51,280 nt of DNA from Candidatus Acidiferrales bacterium (GCA_030037315.1 JASHRM010000160.1:1-51280), one strand, 5' to 3'. Shown: positions 43,192-51,280, counted from the stretch's first letter. Numbers and translations are program-made. The notes: generated by a model from the letters alone, not told the origin.

Positions 43192-45051
43192 ATGGACGAC
43201 CCTCCCAAGTTTGGTTCTGTGCCCGCGTCGCCCGCAGACGACGCCCGGCGTCGTCTGTCCGAACATCAGGACACTGTCCTGCTGACGGATTTGCCGTCTG
43301 AGCAGAACCAACCCCCTCCAGCGCCACCGGCGACACAAGAACCCGTAAATCCTGCACCGGCAGGGCACAGCATCCTTTCGCCCCGAGCAGCCGCCGCCCT
43401 GTCGCAGCGCTACGAAATTCTGGCTGCAGCCGGCCACGGCAGCATGGGGGACGTGTACAAAGCGCGGGACCGCGAAACTGGTGAAATCGTCGCATTGAAA
43501 TTGCTGAAACCCGAAATCGCCTCTGACCAGGCGATGATGGAGCGCTTTAAGAACGAGCTGCTCTTCGCCCGCAAAATTACGCACAAGAACGTCTGCCGGG
43601 TCTACGAATTCAACCGCGTCAACGGAATCGCCTATACGTCGATGGAGTTCGTCGAGGGTGACAGCTTACGCGCCGTGTTGAGCCGATTCGGCGGTCTGCC
43701 GATTCGAAAAGCGACCGATCTGATCCTGCAAATTTGCTCGGGGCTGAAGGAGGCGCATGCGCAAGGAATCGTGCACCGCGATCTGAAGCCTGAAAACGTG
43801 ATGATCGATGCGCTTGGGAACGTCAAAATCATGGATTTTGGCATCGCCCGCTCCATGGAGGCGGGCACGCGACTCACAGGTTCAATGGTGGGAACGCCGG
43901 CGTACATGGCTCCAGAACAGGTGGCCGGCAAATCGGTCGACTATCGCACGGACATCTATTCGCTGGGCCTGATCGCTTACGAGATCTTTACGGGCACGCC
44001 TGCGTTCCATGCTGAAAACGCGGTTGCGGTTGCGTTGAAGCAGATGCGCGAATCACCGACGGCTCCGCACGAAATCGACCCAAATGTGCCTGTCGCGATC
44101 GAGCGTTTAATCCTGAAAGCGCTCGAGAAAGAACCCGCGAAACGCTTTCAGTCTATCGCTGAGTTCGAAACCGCTCTGCGTCCAAAGACGCAAGCAACAG
44201 TTGCAGCGAGCCTCGCAGACATTCCCTTTAATCGCACGGCGCCGCCGCCGGCAACAAGCCAGCCACTGCATGCCCCCGCAAAAAAGAGCAGTTTCAGCGG
44301 CGTTGCCTGGACTTTGTTTGTACTTTTGCTTTTCACCGCGGCAGCTTTTGGCGCGATGCATCAAGCGCAACTGAAAAAATTTGCCGAAAATCTTCAACCG
44401 CCTGCGCCCTTGCCCGCGCCCGCACCGCCAGACTTTGCGCTCACGACATCCAGTACTGCGGATTCGAACGCGACGCCGGAGGCCGCGAGCGCCGCACAGC
44501 CAGCAGCCGCACCTGTGCGGCCGGACGCGAGCCAGAGCGATTCCGGTGAGCCAAGCGGTACGTCGGCGGGCGATGCCAAACCCCCTGCGGTGAAAAAAGT
44601 GCCCGCCGCCGGGGCCTCAGCTTCCGATGCGGACGACGAAGACTCGGACGACACCGATTCCATCATCGACTCGGCCCGCCCGAATAGCCGTTCAGATGCA
44701 TCGGCGGCTAAATCTGCCGCGGCAGCCGATTCGCACCCAACTGGTGGAGCTGACCCCACGCTAGGCGATTCGGGATCGCCGGACGATCCGCAGAGCTACA
44801 TTTGGGTCGCGAGGTTCGAAAAGCAGGAGCGTGCGCAAAACGCCTCCGACAGGGTGAAGAGCTTCGGATTCAATCCAAGAATCATCACCTGGCAAGGTGC
44901 AACCGGTTCGTTTTTTGTGGTGCTCGCCGGGCCCTATCCAGCGTCGGTTATTCCCGGACTGGTGCGGTCGCTCAAGGGCGAGGGATTTCTTGGCGCCCGC
45001 AAAGTGCAAATACCCGGCAACGCAAAACCGATTCCGAATCAGAGCCGTTGA
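43192..45051 (+). CDS. Transmembrane Ser/Thr kinase with C-terminal SPOR-like domain
   Basis: A 619-residue Hanks-type kinase. An acidic and proline-rich N-terminus (1-70) precedes the kinase domain (about 74-330). The glycine loop GHGSMGDV is at 81-88, the ATP lysine in ALKLL at 103, HRDLKPEN at 195-202, DFG at 215-217 and APE at 240-242, so it should be active. One membrane helix is at about 368-389. A long disordered, acidic and Ala/Pro-rich stalk (400-530) follows, then a SPOR-like fold (about 535-607, SYIWVARFEKQERAQNASD). SPOR domains bind denuded peptidoglycan. The ribosome site (GAGGT) is distant; a TATACT box is at 43110-43115. It is followed one base later by PP2C and then FHA genes. 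Confidence 0.9.
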   Translation: MDDPPKFGSVPASPADDARRRLSEHQDTVLLTDLPSEQNQPPPAPPATQEPVNPAPAGHSILSPRAAAALSQRYEILAAAGHGSMGDVYKARDRETGEIVALKLLKPEIASDQAMMERFKNELLFARKITHKNVCRVYEFNRVNGIAYTSMEFVEGDSLRAVLSRFGGLPIRKATDLILQICSGLKEAHAQGIVHRDLKPENVMIDALGNVKIMDFGIARSMEAGTRLTGSMVGTPAYMAPEQVAGKSVDYRTDIYSLGLIAYEIFTGTPAFHAENAVAVALKQMRESPTAPHEIDPNVPVAIERLILKALEKEPAKRFQSIAEFETALRPKTQATVAASLADIPFNRTAPPPATSQPLHAPAKKSSFSGVAWTLFVLLLFTAAAFGAMHQAQLKKFAENLQPPAPLPAPAPPDFALTTSSTADSNATPEAASAAQPAAAPVRPDASQSDSGEPSGTSAGDAKPPAVKKVPAAGASASDADDEDSDDTDSIIDSARPNSRSDASAAKSAAAADSHPTGGADPTLGDSGSPDDPQSYIWVARFEKQERAQNASDRVKSFGFNPRIITWQGATGSFFVVLAGPYPASVIPGLVRSLKGEGFLGARKVQIPGNAKPIPNQSR

Positions 45052-45052
45052 T

Positions 45053-45904
45053 ATGATTGCAGTCGAGCCAATGAGCCCACCGAAGATCCCGCTCGCGATG
45101 CAAGCCGGCGCGCGAACCGACGCAGGCTGTGTTCGCGCAAACAATGAAGACAGCTATCGAGTTGCGCCGGAACTGAATTTATTTTTGCTCTCCGACGGCA
45201 TGGGAGGCCTGGAGTCCGGCGAAGTGGCCAGCAGGCTGGCCGTGGACGCGATCATAGAGCATGTGCGCGAGGCCGAGAAGAATCCGGCGTTGCCTCTGAT
45301 TGGGGCGCGAATCGCAGGCGTCTCCCAAACGTCGAATCGGCTGGCAAGTGCTATCCGATATGCGAACCGCGCGGTGCACGCAGCGGCACTCCGTGCCGAA
45401 AATCCCGCGCCAATGGGCGCCACAATTGTGACTGTGCAAGTAAGCGAAGGCCTGATAAGCGTGGCGCACGTAGGAGACAGCCGTGTATACCGCCTCCGCA
45501 ATCAATCGCTTGAACAGCTGACGGAGGATCATTCGTTCGTCGCCGAACAAATTCGCACGGGGCACATGACCGCCGAACAAGCGAATGCCAGTAACTTGCA
45601 AAACGTGTTGGTTCGGGCCCTTGGAATCGATCCAACGGTCCAGGTGGATGTTTCCGAACATGCGATCGCGGAAGACGACACGATTCTGCTCTGTTCCGAT
45701 GGCCTGACACGCGAGCTTTCCGACGCGCAGATCGCCAATGTGCTAAGCGACACGAAAAACGCGGAGCGCGCTGCGGAAATCCTAGTGGATCTCGCAAAGC
45801 AAGCCGGGGGCGCTGACAACATTACGGTGATCGTGCTGCGTGCCGGCCGCAAACGTGGGAACACGCTGGAGCGACTGGGTAAATGGTTTAGGCATACAGA
45901 GTGA
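45053..45904 (+). CDS. PP2C-type Ser/Thr protein phosphatase
   Basis: A 283-residue soluble phosphatase of the PPM/Stp family that should reverse the kinase's work. Metal-binding aspartates are in NNEDSY (Asp33), DGMGG (48-52), SDGLT (215-219) and GGADN (252-256). GDSRVYRL at 141-148 is also diagnostic. I chose the ATG at 45053, one base after the kinase stop, which implies coupling; the frame is open upstream within the kinase but carries no phosphatase sequence. An ATG six codons later is possible. No membrane helix is present. It is followed by a double-FHA gene, completing a writer-eraser-reader set. Confidence 0.94.
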   Translation: MIAVEPMSPPKIPLAMQAGARTDAGCVRANNEDSYRVAPELNLFLLSDGMGGLESGEVASRLAVDAIIEHVREAEKNPALPLIGARIAGVSQTSNRLASAIRYANRAVHAAALRAENPAPMGATIVTVQVSEGLISVAHVGDSRVYRLRNQSLEQLTEDHSFVAEQIRTGHMTAEQANASNLQNVLVRALGIDPTVQVDVSEHAIAEDDTILLCSDGLTRELSDAQIANVLSDTKNAERAAEILVDLAKQAGGADNITVIVLRAGRKRGNTLERLGKWFRHTE

Positions 45905-45924
45905 CGACAGTTGGGAGGATGAAC

Positions 45925-46662
45925 ATGCCAAAGCTGGTATTGAAATTCGAAAATTCCATTTTGACGGAAGTGCCTGTGGGCGCGAGGGAAGTCAGCATCG
46001 GCCGTTCGCCGGAAAACGGGCTGGTGATCGACAATCCGGCCGTTTCGCACTATCACGCGCGTGTTTTCAATGAAGAAGGCCGCTTGATGCTCGAGGACTT
46101 CGGCAGCATGAACGGTACCTTCGTCAATGGCCAGCGCGTGAAAATGGTCAGTCTGAAGCCGGGCGATCTGGTCGCTATCGGCAAACACACGATTGTGATC
46201 GCCGAAGGTCGCGATATCAGTGGCTTTGCTCCCGTAAACGGAGGGACGTCAAAACCGGCAGCGCCGAAAATTAATGAAACGGTAATGCTCGATACGAAGG
46301 AACGGCGCGAGTTTTTGCAGAAGGTCGCTGCGGTTGGTGAGAGTGCCCAGGTCGCGCCGGCGCGATTGAAGGTGCCAACCCTCGTCGTCCGCCGAGGCAA
46401 AACGGATCAGCGCGAATACACGTTAAATGACAAGCTCACGGTGATCGGCAAATCAGCGATGGCGACGGTGAAACTCAGGGGCTGGTTTGCACCGAAAGCG
46501 GCGGCACAAATCAACCGGCGCGACGATCAGTCCTATTACATTGGCGCGGGCGACAAGATCCCCAGCGTGAACGGAACTGCGATCATGCAGCCCACGAAGC
46601 TGTCGTCTGGCGATGTGATCGAAGTTGCCGGTATCGAACTCGAATTCGTCTACCGAGATTAG
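45925..46662 (+). CDS. Double FHA-domain protein
   Basis: A 245-residue cytoplasmic protein. The first forkhead-associated domain (about 20-92) has the phosphothreonine-binding residues: GR at 26-27, SHYH at 41-44 and NGT at 63-65, so it should bind phosphothreonine peptides. A linker with several Thr residues (KINETVMLDTKERREFLQ, about 113-130) could itself be a kinase target. Residues 150-245 look like a second, degenerate FHA fold (IGKSAMATVKLRG, PSVNGTAI) lacking the canonical Ser/His pair. GGGAGG precedes the ATG at 45925. It is the likely reader of phosphorylation by the kinase two genes upstream. Confidence 0.9.
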   Translation: MPKLVLKFENSILTEVPVGAREVSIGRSPENGLVIDNPAVSHYHARVFNEEGRLMLEDFGSMNGTFVNGQRVKMVSLKPGDLVAIGKHTIVIAEGRDISGFAPVNGGTSKPAAPKINETVMLDTKERREFLQKVAAVGESAQVAPARLKVPTLVVRRGKTDQREYTLNDKLTVIGKSAMATVKLRGWFAPKAAAQINRRDDQSYYIGAGDKIPSVNGTAIMQPTKLSSGDVIEVAGIELEFVYRD

Positions 46663-46772
46663 TGCTCTCGGTCGGCACGACTGAGGACGTCAAGCATCTG
46701 CTGAGTTTCGCGTAATCGCGTCTTTCGCCCCGAACTGGTATTATTTTTCTGCCCACGCTGAAGGAGCATCGC

Positions 46773-47021
46773 ATGGCAGAACCTACCAGAGAAGAATTGC
46801 TCGCGCGAATCGCGGAGCTTGAAAAACAAGGCGGCACGAGAGCCAAGGGATCGCTCGAGTTTCGAGTCGGCGAAAAAGGCGGAGTCAGCGTCTACGGCCT
46901 CGGCCGGTTCCCTGTGACTTTATACTACGAGCAATGGATCCGCTTGCTCGACCGAGCTGAGGATCTGCGCAGCTTCCTGGAAGAGAACAAAAGCAGGCTG
47001 AAGCTCAAGCCCAAGGAATAA
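46773..47021 (+). CDS. Small conserved-looking protein, function unknown
   Basis: An 82-residue protein with GGAG well placed before the ATG. Residues 1-20 form a charged helix (EPTREELLARIAELEKQ). The core SVYGLGRFPVTLYYEQWIRLLD (about 38-59) is compact and aromatic, and the rest is a charged helix ending in a Lys-rich tail. I recall similar small proteins with a YGLGRFPVTLY core in several phyla, but no function. It lies 110 bases after the FHA gene, on the same strand, with its own possible -10 box (TATTAT). It may act with the signalling module or be independent. Confidence 0.75.
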   Translation: MAEPTREELLARIAELEKQGGTRAKGSLEFRVGEKGGVSVYGLGRFPVTLYYEQWIRLLDRAEDLRSFLEENKSRLKLKPKE

Positions 47022-47034
47022 CCGCGCGGAACTT

Positions 47035-48024
47035 TTACCCTGCAGAACTTTTTTCCAGTTCTTCGATCATCGCTGGAACAATCTCGAAGAGATCCCCAAC
47101 GATTCCGTAGTCTGCCACTTCGAAAATCGGCGCGTTCTGATCTTTATTGATCGCTGCAATCGTGCGCGCGCCTTTCATGCCGACCACGTGCTGAATCGCT
47201 CCGCTGATGCCAAGCGCGAGATAAAGTTTGGGCATCACGGTCTGCCCCGAACTGCCAATTTGCCGGTCCATGGGGAGCCAGCCCTCATCACAGATGGGGC
47301 GCGACGCGGAAATTTCGCCGCCTAAGAGCTTCGCCAGTCTTTCCGCCATGGGAATGTTTTCCGGCGCTTTAATCCCGCGACCGACAGATACCAGGACGGG
47401 CGCCTGCGTCAAATCGACGGCTTGCTTCGCTTCGCGGAAGAGTTCGAGGGGCTTGGTTCGAATCTGTTCGGCTTTCAAATCGACCGCGATCGGCTTCACA
47501 GGCGCTTTTCTGCCCGAATTCTTCGCAGCGAGGTCCGCGCGAAAAGCGCCGGCCTGAAAGGATGCAATCCACGGTGCGTCACCCGTGAAAACCACGTCGG
47601 CTGCGGTGCGGCCTTGAAACATCTGCCGGACGAAAATGTGTTTTCCGTCTTCGTGGCGATAGCCGGTGCAGTCGCCAATCATGCCCTTGCCGAGCGACGC
47701 CGCGAGCTTCGGAGCATAATCGCGCACCTGATAGGTATGGGGCAAAAGGACGAAGTCGGGCTTTGCGGCCTCGATTACCTGCTTGAGGCCGATCGAGAAT
47801 CCATCGGGCGTGTATTGCGTTAACAGATCGTGTTCGACAAGCAGAACTTCCTGGAGCTGATAGAAGGCAAGGTCGTCGGCCAGCGCGGCGACACCTTTGC
47901 CGATTACAACTGCGGAAACTGTGCCTTGTTCCTTTTCAGCGATTTGTTGAGCGGCGGCCAAAGTCTCAAAACTGACTTTGTTCCATTTGGCGTCGCGCTG
48001 CTCGGTAATGAGAAGAATTCTCAT
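47035..48024 (-). CDS. etfA: Electron transfer flavoprotein, alpha subunit
   Basis: The FAD-binding subunit of ETF, 329 residues, which passes electrons from acyl-CoA or other dehydrogenases to the quinone pool. The C-terminal FAD domain is clear: VSVGRGIKAPENIP, then SRPICDEGWLP, QIGSSGQTV, YLALGISGAIQH and INKDQNAPIFEVADYGIVGDL. Its ATG overlaps the stop of the unknown gene upstream (ATGA), so translation is coupled to that gene rather than directly to etfB. No ETF-quinone oxidoreductase or acyl-CoA dehydrogenase is visible in the window. Confidence 0.95.
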   Translation of the reverse strand: MRILLITEQRDAKWNKVSFETLAAAQQIAEKEQGTVSAVVIGKGVAALADDLAFYQLQEVLLVEHDLLTQYTPDGFSIGLKQVIEAAKPDFVLLPHTYQVRDYAPKLAASLGKGMIGDCTGYRHEDGKHIFVRQMFQGRTAADVVFTGDAPWIASFQAGAFRADLAAKNSGRKAPVKPIAVDLKAEQIRTKPLELFREAKQAVDLTQAPVLVSVGRGIKAPENIPMAERLAKLLGGEISASRPICDEGWLPMDRQIGSSGQTVMPKLYLALGISGAIQHVVGMKGARTIAAINKDQNAPIFEVADYGIVGDLFEIVPAMIEELEKSSAG

Positions 48025-48386
48025 TGTGTTTTCCGGAGATCAAGCTCCGCGAACTCACGCTCCGACGTCGAGGTCAAGATGTAACCGCAATTGGCTTCGC
48101 TAAGGGGATGCGTTCTGATCCAGTTCTCGGCCGGTCCATTGATCACGTTGACGAATTCCTTCCACGTTCCGGTCAATGCTATCTCGCGGTCGTAACCCGA
48201 ATAATACAGGGTCTCAAATCCATCGCCTGACATTTTGCCGCTATCAAAACCCAAAACCGCTATCTCATGGTCCGTGGCGAGCGCGATCGCGGCCAGCGCA
48301 TCCTCGTATGAAAGTAACAGTTCACTACCGACGTGGCCCGCTCGCTTCTTGAGGTCCTCTGGAAAAAAGCTTTCAATATCTGGCAC
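48021..48386 (-). CDS. Unknown protein inserted between etfB and etfA
   Basis: A 121-residue soluble protein that I cannot assign to a family. It is acidic at the start (VPDIESFFPEDLKKR), with a predicted helix SYEDALAAIALATDHEIAVL, then a mostly beta core (DGFETLYYSGYDREIAL) and the conserved-looking end GYILTSTSEREFAEL. There is no signal peptide and no membrane segment. I prefer the GTG at 48386, since GGAG lies upstream; a TTG six codons earlier has no ribosome site. Its stop overlaps the etfA start, and it begins about 24 bases after etfB, so it is cotranscribed with both ETF subunits. Possible roles, such as ETF assembly or regulation, are speculation. Confidence 0.7.
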   Translation of the reverse strand: MPDIESFFPEDLKKRAGHVGSELLLSYEDALAAIALATDHEIAVLGFDSGKMSGDGFETLYYSGYDREIALTGTWKEFVNVINGPAENWIRTHPLSEANCGYILTSTSEREFAELDLRKTQ

Positions 48387-48410
48387 CGCATCTTCTCCGG
48401 GCAAGCGCGG

Positions 48411-49181
48411 CTAAATCACCCGCGCTTCGTGGCGCAGTTTCTCGATCAGCTTGGCCGCGGACTCTTTCGCCGAACCGGTGATGAACTCCGTCTTCTTCGT
48501 TTTCTGCGGCACGTAGATTTTCTCTACGCGCTGCGTCTGAGAATCGGCGACGCCGAGCGAACGGCGTTCGACTGTAGCGATTTCTTTCTTCTTCGCCGCC
48601 ATGATGCCTTTCAGCGTCGCATAGCGCGGCTTATTGATGCCCGACTGGATCGTGATGACGGCCGGTAGCGGGATTTCGACCCACTGAAACCATCCCGCTT
48701 CCAGTTCCCTCTTCAATTTCATGCGATCGCCGTTCACTTCGATGGCCATGATGATCGTCGCGTGGGGGCGGCCAAGCAATTCCGCCAGCAACACGCCGGT
48801 TTGACCAAAGCCCTGATCGTCGCTCTGCAAACCGGTCAGAATCAGATCGAAATTTTCTTTTTGTATGGCAGCGGCCAGAGATCGAGCAGAACTGAGCGGA
48901 TCAAGCTTGTAGAATTCCGGGTCAGATATATGAATACCGCGATCGGCGCCCTTCGCGAGCGCTTCCTTGATGGTTTGCTTGGCGCGCTCGGGCCCCATCG
49001 AGATGGCTACAACCTCGCCGCCATGCTTTTCTTTCAGGCGAAGCGCCTCTTCAAGGGCGAATCCATCGGGCTCATTCGTCTCAAAACCGATATCGGATTC
49101 GCGAATCCATGCGCCATTTTCTGCGATAGTGAGCGGGGCGTCTTTGGCGGGAACCTGCTTGACGCAAACGCCGATCTTCAC
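48411..49181 (-). CDS. etfB: Electron transfer flavoprotein, beta subunit
   Basis: The AMP/FAD-contacting small subunit of ETF, 256 residues. Signatures are MKIGVCVKQVPA, NEPDGFALEEALRLKE, VVAISMGPERA, DLILTGLQSDDQGFGQTG and the ETF-beta motif INKPRYATLKGIMAAKKK near residue 185. The start is GTG at 49181, one base after the fabF stop, so it is coupled to fatty-acid synthesis genes. The classical beta/alpha order is kept, but an extra gene is inserted before etfA. Confidence 0.95.
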   Translation of the reverse strand: MKIGVCVKQVPAKDAPLTIAENGAWIRESDIGFETNEPDGFALEEALRLKEKHGGEVVAISMGPERAKQTIKEALAKGADRGIHISDPEFYKLDPLSSARSLAAAIQKENFDLILTGLQSDDQGFGQTGVLLAELLGRPHATIIMAIEVNGDRMKLKRELEAGWFQWVEIPLPAVITIQSGINKPRYATLKGIMAAKKKEIATVERRSLGVADSQTQRVEKIYVPQKTKKTEFITGSAKESAAKLIEKLRHEARVI

Positions 49182-49182
49182 G

Positions 49183-50427
49183 CTAGCGGCCTTCCCAGCG
49201 CTTGAAGATCAGTGACGCGTTCGTGCCGCCGAAACCAAAGGAATTCGACAGCGCGTAGGTCAATTCCGCTTTGCGAGCTTTATTCGGCACGTAATCGAGA
49301 TCGCAAGCGGGATCAGGGTTCTCGTAATTGATCGTCGGCGGAATGATCTGATCCCTCAGCGCGAGAATGCTGATTCCCGCTTCGAGTCCGCCCGCGCCAC
49401 CGAGCAAATGCCCGGTCATGGACTTCGTGGAGCTGATCGGAACTTTCTTAGCGCGGTCGCCGAAAGCGCGCTTTAGCGCGGTGGTTTCGATGGCGTCTCC
49501 CATCGGCGTCGACGTGCCATGAGCGTTCACGTAACTCACATCATCAGGCGTGATTTTCGCGTCTTGGATAGCAGCGAGCGTCACTCGATAGCCGCCATCG
49601 CCGCCCTCGGCGGGCTGCGTGATGTGATACGCGTCGCCGGACATTCCGTAGCCGACAATCTCAGCAATGATGTTGGCGCCGCGGCGCTGTGCGAACTCCA
49701 GCGATTCCAGAATCAAAATGCCCGCGCCTTCGCCGACGACGAATCCGTCGCGCTGCGCGTCAAAAGGCCGGCTCGCGCGCTCAGGCTCGTCATTCCGTGT
49801 GGAAAGCGCGCGCATTGCTCCGAACCCACCAAGACTCATCGGCGTCACTGCGGCCTCTGAGCCGCCTGCCAACATCACCTCGGCGTTACAACGCTGGATG
49901 ATCTTATAGGCGTCACCGATCGCGTGCGCTCCAGCGGAGCAAGCAGTGGCCGTAGCCGAATTCGGTCCCTTTGCGCCGTAGCGGATCGAAACATTTCCCG
50001 CCGCCAGGTTCACGATTGCCGAAGGAATGAAAAATGGAGAGATCTTGCCGGGGCCGCCGTTGATGTACTTCGAATGCTCACGCTCGATGACATCGAAACC
50101 GCCGATGCCCGAGCCGATGTAGACGCCGGTCGAGTCGGCGATTTCAGCAGTTACTTCCAGGCCGGACATGCGCATGGCGAAATCCGAAGCCGCCATCGCG
50201 ACCTGGATGAACCGGGCCATCTTCTTGAGTTCTTTTTTTTCGACCCAGTTCAGCGGATCAAAATTCTTGATCTCGCCGGCGATCTGGCAGTCGAATCCCG
50301 TAATGTCGAATTGCGTCACGCGAGCGATCCCGCTCTTGCCCGCGAGCAGGTTGCTCCACGCTTCTTCGGTGCCGGTACCGCAACAACAGACCAGACCAAC
50401 GCCCGTAACGACAACTCGGCGGTTCAA
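49183..50427 (-). CDS. fabF: Beta-ketoacyl-ACP synthase II
   Basis: FabF elongates acyl-ACP by condensation with malonyl-ACP. The product is 414 residues. The Cys-His-His set is Cys163 (TACSAGAHAIG), His in VNAHGTSTPMGD (about 304) and His in SMTGHLLGGAGG (about 341). The ending YALSNSFGFGGTNASLIF is diagnostic. The start is TTG at 50427, preceded by GGAGAAG. It lies 45 bases after acpP and one base before etfB. Confidence 0.96.
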   Translation of the reverse strand: MNRRVVVTGVGLVCCCGTGTEEAWSNLLAGKSGIARVTQFDITGFDCQIAGEIKNFDPLNWVEKKELKKMARFIQVAMAASDFAMRMSGLEVTAEIADSTGVYIGSGIGGFDVIEREHSKYINGGPGKISPFFIPSAIVNLAAGNVSIRYGAKGPNSATATACSAGAHAIGDAYKIIQRCNAEVMLAGGSEAAVTPMSLGGFGAMRALSTRNDEPERASRPFDAQRDGFVVGEGAGILILESLEFAQRRGANIIAEIVGYGMSGDAYHITQPAEGGDGGYRVTLAAIQDAKITPDDVSYVNAHGTSTPMGDAIETTALKRAFGDRAKKVPISSTKSMTGHLLGGAGGLEAGISILALRDQIIPPTINYENPDPACDLDYVPNKARKAELTYALSNSFGFGGTNASLIFKRWEGR

Positions 50428-50472
50428 CGGAAACTTCTCCTGTTCGGGATAGGACGACGCAGTGGAACTAGC

Positions 50473-50715
50473 TTACTTCCCCTTGGAGTGCTTTTCGATG
50501 TATTCGTTTGCGTCCTTGACGGTGGCGATCTTCTCGGCGTCCTCGTCGGGGATTTCGATACCGAATGCTTCCTCAAATGCCATGACCAGCTCGACTGTGT
50601 CGAGCGAATCGGCGCCGAGGTCGTCCACGAACGAAGCACTGGGAGTGACTTCGCCTTCATCCACACCGAGTTGCTCGACAATAATCTGCTTAACGCGCTC
50701 TTCAACGCTGGCCAT
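50473..50715 (-). CDS. acpP: Acyl carrier protein
   Basis: An 80-residue carrier of growing acyl chains, modified by phosphopantetheine on Ser37 in [10 protein letters not shown]. The strongly acidic four-helix pattern and the C-terminal YIEKHSKGK are typical. GGAGG lies ten bases upstream of the ATG, and a strong promoter precedes it, so acpP can be transcribed independently of fabG. Confidence 0.97.
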   Translation of the reverse strand: MASVEERVKQIIVEQLGVDEGEVTPSASFVDDLGADSLDTVELVMAFEEAFGIEIPDEDAEKIATVKDANEYIEKHSKGK

Positions 50716-50792
50716 TCTGATTTTTCCTCCGGTATCGTCGATCTTGATTTTAGGCTGCGCGCCAGAGAGGTTGCGCCCCGTTCAACCTTGCC

Positions 50793-50821
50793 ATTCTATG
50801 CGGCGAGTATCGCTGGGTCAA
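50793..50821 (-). promoter_or_regulatory. Promoter of acpP
   Basis: On the minus strand, TTGACC (50821-50816), a 17-base spacer and TAGAAT (50798-50793) match five of six consensus bases each. The transcript would start near 50786, leaving a leader of about 70 bases before the acpP ATG. It lies in the 158-base gap after fabG. Confidence 0.65.
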
Positions 50822-50873
50822 CCTTTGCACGGCTTGGTCGCAATCGAAACATGCCGAGCTCTGTCGCAGCTGA

Positions 50874-51280
50874 TCAGCCCATGTGCATGCCGCCGTTCAC
50901 GTCCAGAACCTGGCCGGTAATGTACCCGGCTTCGTCGCTTGCCAAGAATACGATGGCCGCTGCGACATCCGCGTCCTTTCCGAAACGGCCCAGCGGGATC
51001 AAAGCTTTCATCTTGTCTTTCAAATCCTGCGAGAGCGGCTCGGTCATCGGCGTTTCGATGAAACCGGGAGCGATCGCATTTACCGTGATACTGCGAGACG
51101 CAACTTCAACGGCAATTGCGCGCGTCAGGCCGATGAGTCCCGCCTTCGACGCAACGTAATTCGCCTGTCCGGCGTTTCCGGTTTCAGCGACGACGGAAGT
51201 GATGTTGATGATCCGGCCCGAGCGCTGCTTCAGCATTGTTCCTAGCGCCTGCTGAATGCACAAATGCGCGCCCGTAAGGT
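50874..51280 (-). CDS. fabG: 3-oxoacyl-ACP reductase, C-terminal part
   Basis: The last 135 codons or so of FabG, the NADPH-dependent reductase of fatty-acid elongation; the N-terminus lies beyond the right edge. Visible parts are [11 protein letters not shown], the catalytic Ser in IINITSVV, Tyr and Lys in [12 protein letters not shown], and the family markers [14 protein letters not shown] and the ending VNGGMHMG. The reading frame is open to the edge, so no start is annotated. With acpP and fabF downstream it forms the usual fab cluster. Confidence 0.95.
   Translation of the reverse strand, partial: LTGAHLCIQQALGTMLKQRSGRIINITSVVAETGNAGQANYVASKAGLIGLTRAIAVEVASRSITVNAIAPGFIETPMTEPLSQDLKDKMKALIPLGRFGKDADVAAAIVFLASDEAGYITGQVLDVNGGMHMG

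Overview
The window looks like a chromosomal segment of a soil-type Acidobacteriota (Terriglobia/Koribacter-like). This is inferred from the gene mix: Hanks-type kinases, secreted lipoproteins with Ig-like and PQQ-like repeats, paired OFA-type transporters, an LMF1 homologue and hairpin-rich intergenic repeats. No rRNA or other phylogenetic marker settles it. GC content is moderately high. Coding is dense on both strands, and TTG or GTG starts are common (mdlC-like gene, pobA, uxs, ugd, fabF, etfB, one MFS gene). I saw no tRNA, rRNA, CRISPR array, transposase or prophage gene.

Layout. 1-260 is the N-terminus of a Ser/Thr kinase running off the left edge. 437-3541 holds a strong promoter, ribosomal protein S1, an HU/IHF protein and a HIT hydrolase. 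3549-5162 is a benzoylformate-decarboxylase-like ThDP enzyme, followed by about 650 non-coding bases with hairpins and then a DrrAB-type ABC exporter (5811-7360). 7521-12265 is a minus-strand run of two tandem paralogous MFS transporters, a Tat-type carboxylesterase and a small membrane protein, divergent from pobA (4-hydroxybenzoate hydroxylase). Together with the decarboxylase this suggests import and use of aromatic acids or esters.

13649-16884 is a divergent pair with two good promoters: a CsgG-family protein and a secreted Gly/Asn/Tyr-rich protein. Next come cydAB (bd-type quinol oxidase), a PQQ-type sugar dehydrogenase and a PEBP protein. A minus-strand run from 30886 to 21704 encodes an LMF1-like protein, RNase R, a beta-hydroxyacid dehydrogenase, a HAD dehalogenase with an export-like leader, and then DipZ-MsrB-MsrA. 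The last three form an apparent extracytoplasmic methionine-sulfoxide repair operon with its own transmembrane electron supply.

31042-42969 carries two large lipoproteins, polyphosphate kinase, a c-type cytochrome, QueG, FabH, and a UDP-xylose pathway pair (UXS and Ugd, tail to tail). 43192-46662 is a compact phospho-signalling module: a transmembrane Ser/Thr kinase with a C-terminal SPOR-like domain, a PP2C phosphatase and a double-FHA protein. The right end (51280-47035, minus) is fabG-acpP-fabF-etfB-(unknown gene)-etfA, which links fatty-acid synthesis to electron-transfer flavoprotein and contains an unrecognised gene overlapping etfA.

The most novel-looking items are the SPOR-tailed kinase module, the CsgG/low-complexity secreted protein pair, the exported Msr operon, the unknown protein inside the etf operon, and the His-to-Tyr change in the decarboxylase active site.
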